A stretch of DNA of 38,445 bases, taken from a virus. The position numbers and the translations under genes were made by a program. The notes under the pieces were generated by a model. It searched no databases. It had not been told where the DNA came from and worked only from the letters and a program-made list of their open reading frames with translations. Position 1 is the stretch's first letter. Each line of letters starts with the position of its first letter. Shown here one piece after another: positions 30,569 to 37,701 of this stretch. The stretch spans positions 1-38,445 of the IMG/VR virus record IMGVR_UViG_3300047550_004288; one strand, given 5' to 3'.

Positions 30569-32068
30569 ATGAAACTCAAACAACTGATGCTTGCACCCGT
30601 TGCTCTGGGAATGGTTGCTCCTGTTGCTGCGAATGCCGCAGATCTTAATATGGTAGCAGTCAATCAATATTCCACTTCTGAACAGGTTACAAGTGTCACT
30701 CAATTGTCTGATGTCCAACCTAGTGATTGGGCTTATCAGGCACTCAGCAATCTTGTTGATCGTTATGGTTGCGTTGCTGGTTATCCTAACGGCACCTATG
30801 GTGGTGGTAAGGCAATGACCCGCTTTGAGGCAGCAGCACTTCTGAATGCTTGTCTTGATCGTGTGACTGAAGTAACTGATGAACTTCAGCGTCTTTCTAC
30901 CGAGTTCCGTGAAGAACTGTCCGTCATTCGTGGTCGTGTTGACAAACTGGAAAGGCAAGTTGGCACTCTTCAGGCAACTCAATTCTCCACCACCACCAAA
31001 CTCAAGGGTGAGGCAACCTTCGTTTTGGGTGGTGTAGATGGTGCTCGTCTTGCTAACAGCAGCAATGTCGGCAACACTGCTTTCAACTATGATGTTCGCC
31101 TAAGTTTTGATACTTCCTTCACTGGTAAGGATCTGTTGAAGACCCGTCTGCGTTCTGGTAATTTCTCCAGTCAACCCTTTGGTTCTTCCTCGTCTCTGTT
31201 CAAACTGGACAAGGCAGAAACTTATGCAAACACTGTAACTCTTGATCGTCTGTACTACAGTTTCCCTGCACTTGCTAAGGGCGTGACTCTGACTGCTGGT
31301 GCTCTGGTTCGTAACACTGAAATGGCATGGGTTCCTACTGCATACAAGTCGGATATCCTTGACTTTTTCTCCGTTGCTGGTGCTCCTGGTGTCTACAACA
31401 AGGCAACTGGTTCTGGTTTTGGTATTCAGTATGCTCAACCTGGAAAGAAAGGTGGTATCGTTGCTGGTCTGAACTATGTCGCTCAAAACGGTAATGATAG
31501 TTCCAAGGGTCAGTTTGATGAGACTGGTGCTCTGAACCTTCTTGCTCAATTTGGTTACCGTGCTCCTCAGTATGGTGTTGCATTCGGTTATCGTTATGGT
31601 ACTGAAGGTACTCGCGTTCGCACCTTCAATGCCATTAACGGTGGTTCTGGCAACCTTGCATCTGGTCAAACCTCAAATGGTTATGCTATCAACGCATATT
31701 GGCAACCCAAGACCTCTGGCATCATTCCTTCTGTGAGTGCTGCTTATGGTTGGAACGATGTTAGTCTGAATGCTGCTGGTCGTACCACTCCTACTGGTGC
31801 TACCAACTCGCAGACTTGGATGGCAGGTCTTCAGTGGAGCGATGTATTTGCTAAGGGTAACGCTGCTGGTTTTGCCATCGGTGCTCCCGGTAACGCTGCT
31901 TCTCTCACTGATAGTCAGAAAGCTATTATTTGGGAAACCTTCTATCGTTACAAGGTTAGCGATAACATCAACATCACTCCTTCTGTGTTCTATGTTTCTA
32001 ACAACCAAGGTCTGAAGAATGCTTCGGATAACTATGGTGGTGTGATTCAGACAACCTTTAGGTTCTGA
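30569..32068 (+). CDS. Cyanobacterial-type outer-membrane porin with SLH domain
   Basis: The 499-residue protein has a signal peptide (about 1-23, ending AANA), an SLH-like domain with VQPSDWAYQALSNLVDRYG and YPNGTYGGGKAMTRFEAA (about 48-95), a coiled-coil (about 97-135), and a long beta-barrel that ends in the C-terminal TTFRF aromatic signature. This matches the cyanobacterial SLH/OprB porins, which anchor to peptidoglycan and transport solutes such as iron or inorganic ions. The gene is visibly richer in G and C and uses codons such as CTG and CGT more than its neighbours, a sign of host origin. It is flanked by a promoter and a terminator, so it is probably an independent unit. Confidence 0.9.
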   Translation: MKLKQLMLAPVALGMVAPVAANAADLNMVAVNQYSTSEQVTSVTQLSDVQPSDWAYQALSNLVDRYGCVAGYPNGTYGGGKAMTRFEAAALLNACLDRVTEVTDELQRLSTEFREELSVIRGRVDKLERQVGTLQATQFSTTTKLKGEATFVLGGVDGARLANSSNVGNTAFNYDVRLSFDTSFTGKDLLKTRLRSGNFSSQPFGSSSSLFKLDKAETYANTVTLDRLYYSFPALAKGVTLTAGALVRNTEMAWVPTAYKSDILDFFSVAGAPGVYNKATGSGFGIQYAQPGKKGGIVAGLNYVAQNGNDSSKGQFDETGALNLLAQFGYRAPQYGVAFGYRYGTEGTRVRTFNAINGGSGNLASGQTSNGYAINAYWQPKTSGIIPSVSAAYGWNDVSLNAAGRTTPTGATNSQTWMAGLQWSDVFAKGNAAGFAIGAPGNAASLTDSQKAIIWETFYRYKVSDNINITPSVFYVSNNQGLKNASDNYGGVIQTTFRF

Positions 32069-32091
32069 TAAACAACTCATAAGTTGAGTGG

Positions 32092-32118
32092 AAGCACCCA
32101 TTCTTTGGGTGCTTTTTT
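32092..32118 (+). terminator. Rho-independent terminator after the porin gene
   Basis: AAGCACCCA (32092-32100) pairs with TGGGTGCTT (32106-32114) around a 5-nt loop, followed by T's. Confidence 0.9.
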
Positions 32119-32134
32119 ATTTGCAAGTCAAAAC

Positions 32135-32179
32135 CTTAACCAAATCTTAGTGGACTTTTATTTTTGGTTTAGGTACAAT
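32135..32179 (+). promoter_or_regulatory. Putative Pho box and -10 of pstS
   Basis: CTTAACC (32135-32141) and CTTAGTG (32146-32152) repeat with an 11-bp period, as in cyanobacterial Pho boxes, and a TACAAT -10 box follows at 32174-32179. No -35 box is present, as expected for a PhoB-type activated promoter. Host PhoB control of cyanophage pstS is established; this particular site is inference. Confidence 0.6.
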
Positions 32180-32203
32180 TACAATCGTAGTTATTCAATT
32201 TTT

Positions 32204-33166
32204 ATGAAACTCAAAAACTTTATTGCTATTGGTCTGGTTTCTGCTCCTATTGCGGCATTTGCTGGACCTGCTTTGAATGGTGCAGGTGCCACTTTTCCTG
32301 CTCCTCTATATCAACGATGGTTTCAAGATTATTCCATCTCTACAGGAAATCGTGTAAACTATCAGAGCGTAGGAAGTGGTGCCGGTGTGCGCCAATTTAT
32401 TGCTGGAACAGTTGATTTTGCAGCATCTGATGAACCAATCAAACCTTCAGAGGCAGCAAAGGTTAAGCGTGGTGTTGTTCAGATTCCTATGATTGGTGGA
32501 ACGATTGCTATTGCATATAATAAACCTGGATGCAAATTGAAACTGACTCAAAAACAAGTTGTTGATATTTTTGCTGGTCGTATCACCGATTATAAACAGG
32601 TTGGATGTGCTGCTGGTAAGATGTCAGTTGTTCATCGTTCTGATGGTTCTGGTACTACTTTTGCATTTACTAACTCTCTTGATGCATTCGGTGGTTGGAC
32701 TGCTGGTGTAGGCAAATCAATTAATTGGCCAACTGGTGTAGGTTCCAAAGGTAACGAAGGTGTTTCTGGAACGATTAAGAATACTCCTGGTGCAATTGGT
32801 TATGTAAATACTGGATTTGTCCGTGCAAATAAACTTCAAGCAGCAGTTCTTCAAAATAAGGCAGGTAAGTTTGTTGGACCTTCTGCTGTAACTGGTGCTT
32901 CTGCTCTGAATGGTATTACACTTGATGCAAATCTTGCTGGTGAAAATCCAAATCCTTCAGGTACAAATTCTTATCCCATTTCTACTTTGACTTGGATTCT
33001 TGCATATAAGACTGGTAACGGTGCCAAGGCAGATGATATTCGTGCTGCTCTGAACTATGCTCTTAGTTCAAAGGCACAAATGATTGCTGATGATCTTGGT
33101 TATGTTCCTCTTTCTGGTTCGATTCTCAATAAATCCAGAATTAGAGTAAAACAAATTGGTCAGTAA
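32204..33166 (+). CDS. pstS: Phosphate-binding periplasmic protein
   Basis: The 320-residue protein has a signal peptide (MKLKNFIAIGLVSAPIAAFA, cleavage after A20), then the PstS pattern GAGATFPAPLYQRWF, VGSGAGVRQF, FAASDEP and RSDGSGTT, all phosphate-binding motifs. It captures phosphate for the host ABC transporter PstABC during infection. It is a well-known auxiliary gene of cyanophages, here behind a putative Pho box. The upstream frame extension to 32084 has no protein-like features, and the ATG at 32204 gives the signal peptide. Confidence 0.96.
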   Translation: MKLKNFIAIGLVSAPIAAFAGPALNGAGATFPAPLYQRWFQDYSISTGNRVNYQSVGSGAGVRQFIAGTVDFAASDEPIKPSEAAKVKRGVVQIPMIGGTIAIAYNKPGCKLKLTQKQVVDIFAGRITDYKQVGCAAGKMSVVHRSDGSGTTFAFTNSLDAFGGWTAGVGKSINWPTGVGSKGNEGVSGTIKNTPGAIGYVNTGFVRANKLQAAVLQNKAGKFVGPSAVTGASALNGITLDANLAGENPNPSGTNSYPISTLTWILAYKTGNGAKADDIRAALNYALSSKAQMIADDLGYVPLSGSILNKSRIRVKQIGQ

Positions 33167-33205
33167 TGTAAGCATTTATACTTATAAAGTCATAAAATCC
33201 TAACA

Positions 33206-33231
33206 AAAGGGGCTTGACGCCCCTTTCTTTT
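33206..33231 (+). terminator. Rho-independent terminator after pstS
   Basis: AAAGGGGC (33206-33213) pairs with GCCCCTTT (33219-33226) around TTGAC, followed by a T-rich run. The loop with the first stem base forms the -35 box TTGACG of the hli promoter. Confidence 0.85.
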
Positions 33232-33242
33232 TGCTATATACT
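33214..33242 (+). promoter_or_regulatory. hli promoter embedded in the pstS terminator
   Basis: TTGACG (33214-33219), 17-bp spacer, TATACT (33237-33242), 27 bp before the hli start. The -35 box is in the loop of the preceding terminator. Confidence 0.7.
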
Positions 33243-33269
33243 GTTGTAACGTTTCTTAACAAAAGTAAA

Positions 33270-33479
33270 ATGACTGTTACAAAAAACGAATTCGGACAAA
33301 TGAATATGTGGGCAAAAGAACCTTCGATGTATATGACGAAGGAAGATCTTGAGCGTTATGGTATTGAACCTTATGCTGAGAAAGCGGAGAAGATGAATGG
33401 GCGCTGGGCAATGGTCGGTTTTGTTGCTGGTGTTATTTCTTATGCTATCACTGGTAACTTCTTCTTCGGGGTCTTCTGA
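33270..33479 (+). CDS. hli: High-light-inducible protein
   Basis: The 69-residue protein ends in one membrane helix with the chlorophyll-binding motif EKMNGRWAMVGF (E40, N43, R45), followed by a YAITGNFFFGVF tail. Hli/SCP proteins belong to the light-harvesting family and protect photosystem II and chlorophyll under high light. The N-terminal half (NEFGQMNMWAKEPSMYM, then TKEDLERYGI) is a typical extension of longer Hli proteins. The ATG at 33270 is chosen; the upstream extension is promoter sequence. Next gene overlaps by one base. Confidence 0.92.
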   Translation: MTVTKNEFGQMNMWAKEPSMYMTKEDLERYGIEPYAEKAEKMNGRWAMVGFVAGVISYAITGNFFFGVF

Positions 33480-33565
33480 TGACTGAAGCAATTTTCACTC
33501 TAACAGGGGTTGCGTTTTTGGTTCTTTTGAGTTATGCTGTTGAGAAGGTCGTAGAAACTTACTGA
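33479..33565 (+). CDS. Single-helix membrane peptide (28 aa)
   Basis: The ORF begins at the last base of the hli stop (TGATG) and ends sharing a base with the next start. The peptide starts MTEAIFTLTGVAFLVLLSYA and is one hydrophobic helix with a VEKVVETY end. It resembles in size and layout the tiny subunits of photosystem II or the cytochrome b6f complex, but no match can be claimed. Its tight placement in the hli operon suggests a thylakoid function. Confidence 0.6.
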   Translation: MTEAIFTLTGVAFLVLLSYAVEKVVETY

Positions 33566-33729
33566 TGAGTGCTAACATGCTTGGGCAACTCAATCTTGCC
33601 CTTCAAGAACTTGTAGAATCAGGTGCCTGGTCTAATGATGATGAACTTAAGGTTTGCGTCGCAGGCACTCTTAAAAAAGACAAATTTATTGTAATTCAAA
33701 ACACTACTAAAAGAGGAGAAAACAAATGA
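33565..33729 (+). CDS. Small hypothetical protein (54 aa)
   Basis: The start shares the last base of the previous stop. The protein starts MSANMLGQLNLALQELVESG and has LKVCVAGTLKKDKFIVIQNT: a helix followed by two or three strands. A good RBS for the next gene (AAAGAGGAG) overlaps its 3' end. No family recognised. Confidence 0.65.
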   Translation: MSANMLGQLNLALQELVESGAWSNDDELKVCVAGTLKKDKFIVIQNTTKRGENK

Positions 33730-33845
33730 AAAATCTTTTTACTGATGCTGCCGAAAAAATGAACGGTCGTCTTGCTATGATCGGTTTTATTGCTGCTGCA
33801 GGATCTTATCTCACTACTGGTCAAATTATTCCTGGCGTTTTCTGA
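33726..33845 (+). CDS. hli: High-light-inducible protein, short form (39 aa)
   Basis: It has a single helix with the motif AEKMNGRLAMIGF (E10, N13, R15) and ends YLTTGQIIPGVF, the same C-terminal signature as the first hli. Short Hlis of this size are common in cyanophages. The gene is preceded by AGAGGAG and overlaps both neighbours (ATGA at its start; one shared base at its end). Confidence 0.92.
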   Translation: MKNLFTDAAEKMNGRLAMIGFIAAAGSYLTTGQIIPGVF

Positions 33846-33856
33846 TGGAGGTTAAA

Positions 33857-34384
33857 ATGCGTAGAGAAGGTTATCAAGTTCCTCAAGTTGAATTTGTATT
33901 CCGTGAGGCAGGTGAATTTGTAACTCGTACATCCGCAGAAATCTTCGATGGAAAACGTGTTGTCGTATTCAGTTTGCCTGGTGCTTTCACTCCTACTTGC
34001 AGTGCCTATCAGTTACCTGGATTCGAAGAGAAATACAACGACTTTATTAGTCTTGGCATCGACGATATTTACTGCATCTCTGTTAATGATGGGTTTGTGA
34101 TGAATGCCTGGAAGCAGGACCAAAATATCGAGAATGTAAAACTCATTCCAGACGGTAATGCATATTTCACACGTTCTATGGGTATGCTTGTCAATAAGTC
34201 TAACCTTGGTTTCGGTGATCGTTCTTGGCGTTATGCTATGGTCGTGGATAATGGAATCATCGAAAAACTATTCGTTGAGTCAGGTCAGCGTGATTATGCC
34301 GACACCGACCCTTATATGGAAACCACTCCAGACAATGTGTATAGTTATATCAAATCTACAATTCTGGAAGAAGAATTAGTCTGA
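33857..34384 (+). CDS. Peroxiredoxin (type II / Prx5)
   Basis: The motif FSLPGAFTPTCSAYQLPGFE contains the peroxidatic C48 with the conserved Pro and Thr of the active site; GIDDIYCISVNDGFVMNAWK and a C-terminal region with RSWRYAMVVDNG are typical Prx5. These enzymes reduce H2O2 and organic hydroperoxides with thioredoxin, glutaredoxin or glutathione. A GGAGG at 33847-33851 sits 5 bases before the ATG at 33857 and favours that start, but ATG at 33845 (four codons longer) is possible and would couple to hli. It closes the hli operon. Confidence 0.9.
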   Translation: MRREGYQVPQVEFVFREAGEFVTRTSAEIFDGKRVVVFSLPGAFTPTCSAYQLPGFEEKYNDFISLGIDDIYCISVNDGFVMNAWKQDQNIENVKLIPDGNAYFTRSMGMLVNKSNLGFGDRSWRYAMVVDNGIIEKLFVESGQRDYADTDPYMETTPDNVYSYIKSTILEEELV

Positions 34385-34398
34385 AATAGGAAATAATT

Positions 34399-34424
34399 AA
34401 AGCGTCTAAAGAGGCGCTTTTTTT
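34399..34424 (+). terminator. Rho-independent terminator after the peroxiredoxin gene
   Basis: AAAGCGTCT (34399-34407) pairs with AGGCGCTTT (34412-34420) around AAAG, followed by a T-run. Confidence 0.88.
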
Positions 34425-34431
34425 ATAAATA
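34424..34431 (+). promoter_or_regulatory. T4-type late promoter (TATAAATA)
   Basis: TATAAATA is an exact match to the T4 late consensus, 25 bp before the start codon, directly behind a terminator. Confidence 0.8.
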
Positions 34432-34456
34432 TCTTCAGTGTTCAAAAATATAAAAA

Positions 34457-35128
34457 ATGACCCTAGATCTTCATAACTTTTTTAAGTATTATGATGATAG
34501 TAATGAGAATCATATAGCAGCAGTTCAGTGGTTGGAGGACAATCTTCCTGCTGAATTTTTAGATGATTCAGAAACAGATTGGATTGGAATTTATAGAACT
34601 AAACCACCTACACCAGCAGTTCTTGATGTTCCTTATTTCAATCAAGTCGATAATTACAGAGACGCACATAGAACTTGTAACTCATCATCTTGTGCCATGT
34701 GTCTTGCTTTCCTGAAACCAGGAAGCATTAAAGGTGATGACGAATATGTAAAGAAGGTATTTGCCATTGGTGATACAACAGATCATGCTGTTCAGACAAA
34801 AGTTCTGGCAGGTTATGGTATTAAGTCAAGTTTTAGTTACAACCTTTCATTTGCTGATATTGATAAGAGTCTTGATAGAGGAAAACCTGTTGTAATTGGT
34901 ATTCTTCATCGTGGTCCTTTATCTGCACCTACTGGCGGGCATATGTGTGTAGTCATTGGTAAAACTCCAGATGGTAAAGGATATTTTGTAAATGATCCTT
35001 ATGGATCATTAAATGATAATTATACAGGTCCTGTGACTAACGGTAAGAAGACAATTTACACAAAAGCAGTTCTTAAGTATCGTTGGTGTCCAGGAGGTAA
35101 TGATGGATGGGGAAGAATCTTCGATTAA
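34457..35128 (+). CDS. C39-like cysteine peptidase with N-terminal anchor domain
   Basis: Residues about 4-47 form a domain (LHNFFKYYDDSNENHIAAVQ, then WLEDNLP and W42...IYR) that recurs in the next-but-one gene. After a Pro-rich linker, a peptidase C39-like domain follows: VPYFNQVD, C74 in RTCNSSSCAM (the catalytic cysteine, with Asn in place of Gly after it), His in GGHMCVVIG and Asp in VNDPYG. C39-like enzymes cut peptides and may act on cell-wall cross-links or on precursor proteins. It is driven by a perfect late promoter, so it is probably virion- or lysis-associated. Function of the N-terminal domain is unknown. Confidence 0.78.
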   Translation: MTLDLHNFFKYYDDSNENHIAAVQWLEDNLPAEFLDDSETDWIGIYRTKPPTPAVLDVPYFNQVDNYRDAHRTCNSSSCAMCLAFLKPGSIKGDDEYVKKVFAIGDTTDHAVQTKVLAGYGIKSSFSYNLSFADIDKSLDRGKPVVIGILHRGPLSAPTGGHMCVVIGKTPDGKGYFVNDPYGSLNDNYTGPVTNGKKTIYTKAVLKYRWCPGGNDGWGRIFD

Positions 35129-35249
35129 TTTTAGAAGAAAGATCTTACAAAGAATTAAAGATCTAACAAACAGCGGAAAACATTTAGAGGCACAACAACT
35201 TTATCAAAAGTATTTCGGAGGAAGTAATGGCAAAAGTCGATCTTCATAA
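35103..35249 (+). CDS. Small hypothetical protein (48 aa)
   Basis: The ORF starts inside the end of the peptidase gene and overlaps the start of the following anchor-GH19 gene. The protein begins MDGEESSINFRRKILQRIKD and has a helix KHLEAQQLYQKYF. It is basic and helical, with no recognised family. The overlap with both neighbours and lack of a clear RBS lower confidence. Confidence 0.45.
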   Translation: MDGEESSINFRRKILQRIKDLTNSGKHLEAQQLYQKYFGGSNGKSRSS

Positions 35250-35942
35250 CTTTTTTAAGTTTTATGATGAAAAAAATCCAAATCATGTAAAAGCAGTTCA
35301 GTGGTTAGAGGATAATCTTCCAATTAAATATCTGGAAGACAACTCTGAGTGGGCGGAGATTTATAGAAAAAAGTAGTATCCGCTGCTCCTGCTTCATCTG
35401 GTAGCAGCGGTCCTGTTCTTGTAACAAAGACACAACTTGCTTACATTTGGAATTGTGGTGAAAATCTAATTGGTGATGATGAAGTAAATGAAATGAATCA
35501 CGGTTTAAATTTCTTTAAAATCAATACACCAGTTCGTATCAGACACTTCCTTTCACAAATCTCTCACGAAAGTGGTGGTGGAAGATATAAGGAAGAACTT
35601 GCTTCAGGTGCTGATTACGAAGGTCGTTCAGATCTTGGTAATACTCAATCAGGTGACGGCAAAAAGTATAAGGGTGCCGGATACATTCAAATGACCGGAA
35701 GAGCAAATTATCAGGCATTTGCAAATTACATCAAGGATCCTAAAGTTATGGATGGTGTAACTTATGTTGCAAAAAACTATCCTATGACAAGTGCAGGTTT
35801 CTGGTGGCACAATAACAATATGAATGATTTATGTGATTCAAACCCAACAGTTGATCAAGTTACAAAAAGAGTCAACGGTGGTTATAACGGTTTAGATGAT
35901 CGTAAAAAGTATTATGCTCGTTGCTGTGAAGTTATCAAATAA
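35227..35942 (+). CDS. GH19 lysozyme/chitinase-family endolysin, probably joined by a -1 frameshift
   Basis: The first frame (35227-35376, good RBS GGAGGAAG) encodes 49 residues: the same anchor domain as in the peptidase gene, ending EIYRKK and stop. The GH19 domain is in the -1 frame, with no usable start until an ATG at 35493 inside the domain. At 35367-35373 the slippery heptamer A AAA AAG stands right before the stop; slipping by -1 continues as [13 protein letters not shown], then GH19, giving about 238 residues. Key GH19 motifs: ISHESGGG (E115), DYEGR (E132) and [15 protein letters not shown]. An 8-bp hairpin follows the heptamer. The enzyme would cut peptidoglycan sugars. An indel or real split gene is the alternative. 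Confidence 0.8.
35367..35410 (+). promoter_or_regulatory. Candidate programmed -1 frameshift signal
   Basis: Slippery A AAA AAG (35367-35373) is followed directly by TAG in frame 0. GGAG lies 8 bases upstream (35355-35358), and CCGCTGCT (35380-35387) pairs with AGCAGCGG (35403-35410), starting 6 nt after the heptamer. These are the three elements of the E. coli dnaX frameshift site. Confidence 0.65.
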
Positions 35943-35995
35943 ATAGTTGCAATCATTACTGATTCTTGATCTTAATTGGTCTGAATCTACATAGT

Positions 35996-36015
35996 CCGAG
36001 TCCTCTGTGATTCGG
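35996..36015 (+). other. Hairpin in the intergenic region after GH19
   Basis: CCGAGTC pairs with GATTCGG around CTCTGT. There is no T-run; it could be an RNA-stability element. The rest of the 140-bp gap shows no clear promoter. Confidence 0.35.
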
Positions 36016-36084
36016 TGAATACTTTACTTTTAAACACACTTCGGTCTGTTTCGTTTAGTACACACTGAGTCATAGAGGATTCTT

Positions 36085-37698
36085 ATGTCTTACACTAAAA
36101 AGGCGCTGGCTGCAGCGTCTGTGCTTCTTATTGGAGTGCCAACAGCAGCATTATCTCATACCAACTCCATTGGATATGTTGGAGGTGGTGGAGGCAGTGT
36201 AACTTTTTGGTATGGTAACTGGCATCCAGGAACTACCTTTAATGAAGGTACTTTGACCCTACAAGGTATCAATGGAACTAATTTTGCTCCAACAACTGTA
36301 AACTGGACTTTACTTTCGGCAACCAGACCAGATGGTTTGATTGATGGTGTAAACTATTTTACTTCTGATGGAACGCAGTTGGTTGCTTATCCTAGTAATC
36401 CAATATCTTATACTTGGCAGGGCGTAACCTTTACAGGTCTTGCCGCTGGTGATTACCAGTTCACCTATAATGCCGCAGGGTCTCCAACAGTGAACTGGAT
36501 GCCTATGGATAGTGTGATTCTTTCCAGCACAGTTTCACTTTCAGCAGCAGCACTTTCTGGTGATGCTAACCAAAATGGTATTCTTGACATTTATGAGACA
36601 GGTGGAACACCCCCACCACCAACGTTGGTATCAAGTGCTCTTACTTATAATGTAAATGTAAGTATTGCGAATCCTACTTTTACATCTAATACTGTTATTA
36701 CCCACACTTCCTCTGAGAGTAGTGGAAAGCAGACACTGAACTTTGATGCTGCTACAACTGTTACTGCCACAACTGTAACAACCACCACAACCACACCAGT
36801 CACAACTGATACTTATAGTGACAACTCCACTGTTGTTACAAACGGAACACCAGTTGTCACTATAAGTTCTGCAAGTCAGTCTGAAGTTTCACATCAGTAC
36901 GGTGATTTCTCTGGTCGTATTGATCAACTAGAAGTTCTTGATGATATTAGTGGTTCTATCAATAGACTTCTTGAACATGAACCAATTACAAATCATAAGA
37001 GAAGATTTAGAGTATTTGAGAACAATAGATTTGCACAATCATACAATGCTGATGAATATAAGGCATCATCAAGAATACTTGGTGGTGGGTTTGAATATGA
37101 TTTAACAAAAGGATGGACTGCTGGATCACATTATAATGACATCTATACTGAAATGAAAGGTGTAGATAGTGTCTCACATCTTAAGAGACAGCATGTTGGT
37201 TTGTTCAATAGTTTCCACGGTAGAGATATTGCATTAGTTACCAATGCTGGTGCATCACAAGACAAGTATGATTATTCTAGAACACTTGAGTATTCTTTTG
37301 GAAACTGGGGTAAAGTGGAAGGTCAACAATGGTGGGTTCATAATAGATTGTATGTAAATAACTCTGGATGGTTTAAACCATTCTTAGGTTATACTGTTTC
37401 TAATATAAGTAGAAATGCATATACCGAAACAGGTTCACCAGAATCTGCCAGAAGTGTTGGTGCATTTAATAAGACAACTCATGTTGGAGAAGCAGGCCTC
37501 AAACTGGAAACTAGATTTGGTGGCAAGAAACACGATGTTTTTGGTGTCAGTGTTGATGGTGCTTATGGTACTGATAATTCTTATGGGATTACCGCAGCAT
37601 TAGATTACAAAGAAGTATTGTTTATTGAAGGTTCTCATGGTGTAAGTGATGATCTAACTACTAATTCGATTGCTGGTAAAGTTAAATTTAGGTTTTAA
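36085..37698 (+). CDS. Secreted autotransporter-like outer-membrane beta-barrel protein
   Basis: Residues 1-24 are a signal peptide (KKALAAASVLLIGVPTAALS). The exported part includes a Gly-rich stretch, an aromatic region with TFWYGNWHPGTTF and a calcium-loop-like GDANQNGILDIYE (about 159-171), followed by a long Thr-rich low-complexity tract (about 195-262). After a short coiled part (RIDQLEVLDDISGS) the C-terminal 240 residues have alternating strand patterns and end KVKFRF, an outer-membrane barrel signature. The layout (signal, passenger, linker, barrel) is that of an autotransporter. Its role in a phage is unknown; it may change the surface of the infected cell. Confidence 0.78.
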   Translation: MSYTKKALAAASVLLIGVPTAALSHTNSIGYVGGGGGSVTFWYGNWHPGTTFNEGTLTLQGINGTNFAPTTVNWTLLSATRPDGLIDGVNYFTSDGTQLVAYPSNPISYTWQGVTFTGLAAGDYQFTYNAAGSPTVNWMPMDSVILSSTVSLSAAALSGDANQNGILDIYETGGTPPPPTLVSSALTYNVNVSIANPTFTSNTVITHTSSESSGKQTLNFDAATTVTATTVTTTTTTPVTTDTYSDNSTVVTNGTPVVTISSASQSEVSHQYGDFSGRIDQLEVLDDISGSINRLLEHEPITNHKRRFRVFENNRFAQSYNADEYKASSRILGGGFEYDLTKGWTAGSHYNDIYTEMKGVDSVSHLKRQHVGLFNSFHGRDIALVTNAGASQDKYDYSRTLEYSFGNWGKVEGQQWWVHNRLYVNNSGWFKPFLGYTVSNISRNAYTETGSPESARSVGAFNKTTHVGEAGLKLETRFGGKKHDVFGVSVDGAYGTDNSYGITAALDYKEVLFIEGSHGVSDDLTTNSIAGKVKFRF

Positions 37699-37701
37699 TC
37701 T

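Noticed and set aside
30548-30982. A 144-residue minus-strand ORF at the porin start
   Set aside because: It covers the porin signal peptide and promoter in antisense and shows no protein-like pattern.
31100-31669. A 189-residue ORF on the minus strand inside the porin gene
   Set aside because: It is antisense to a clearly coding, codon-biased gene and its Ser/Thr-rich translation has no recognisable domain.
35493-35942. GH19 as an independent gene starting at ATG 35493
   Set aside because: This start lies inside the conserved domain, has no good RBS, and leaves out the upstream [12 protein letters not shown] part that is in the same open frame.
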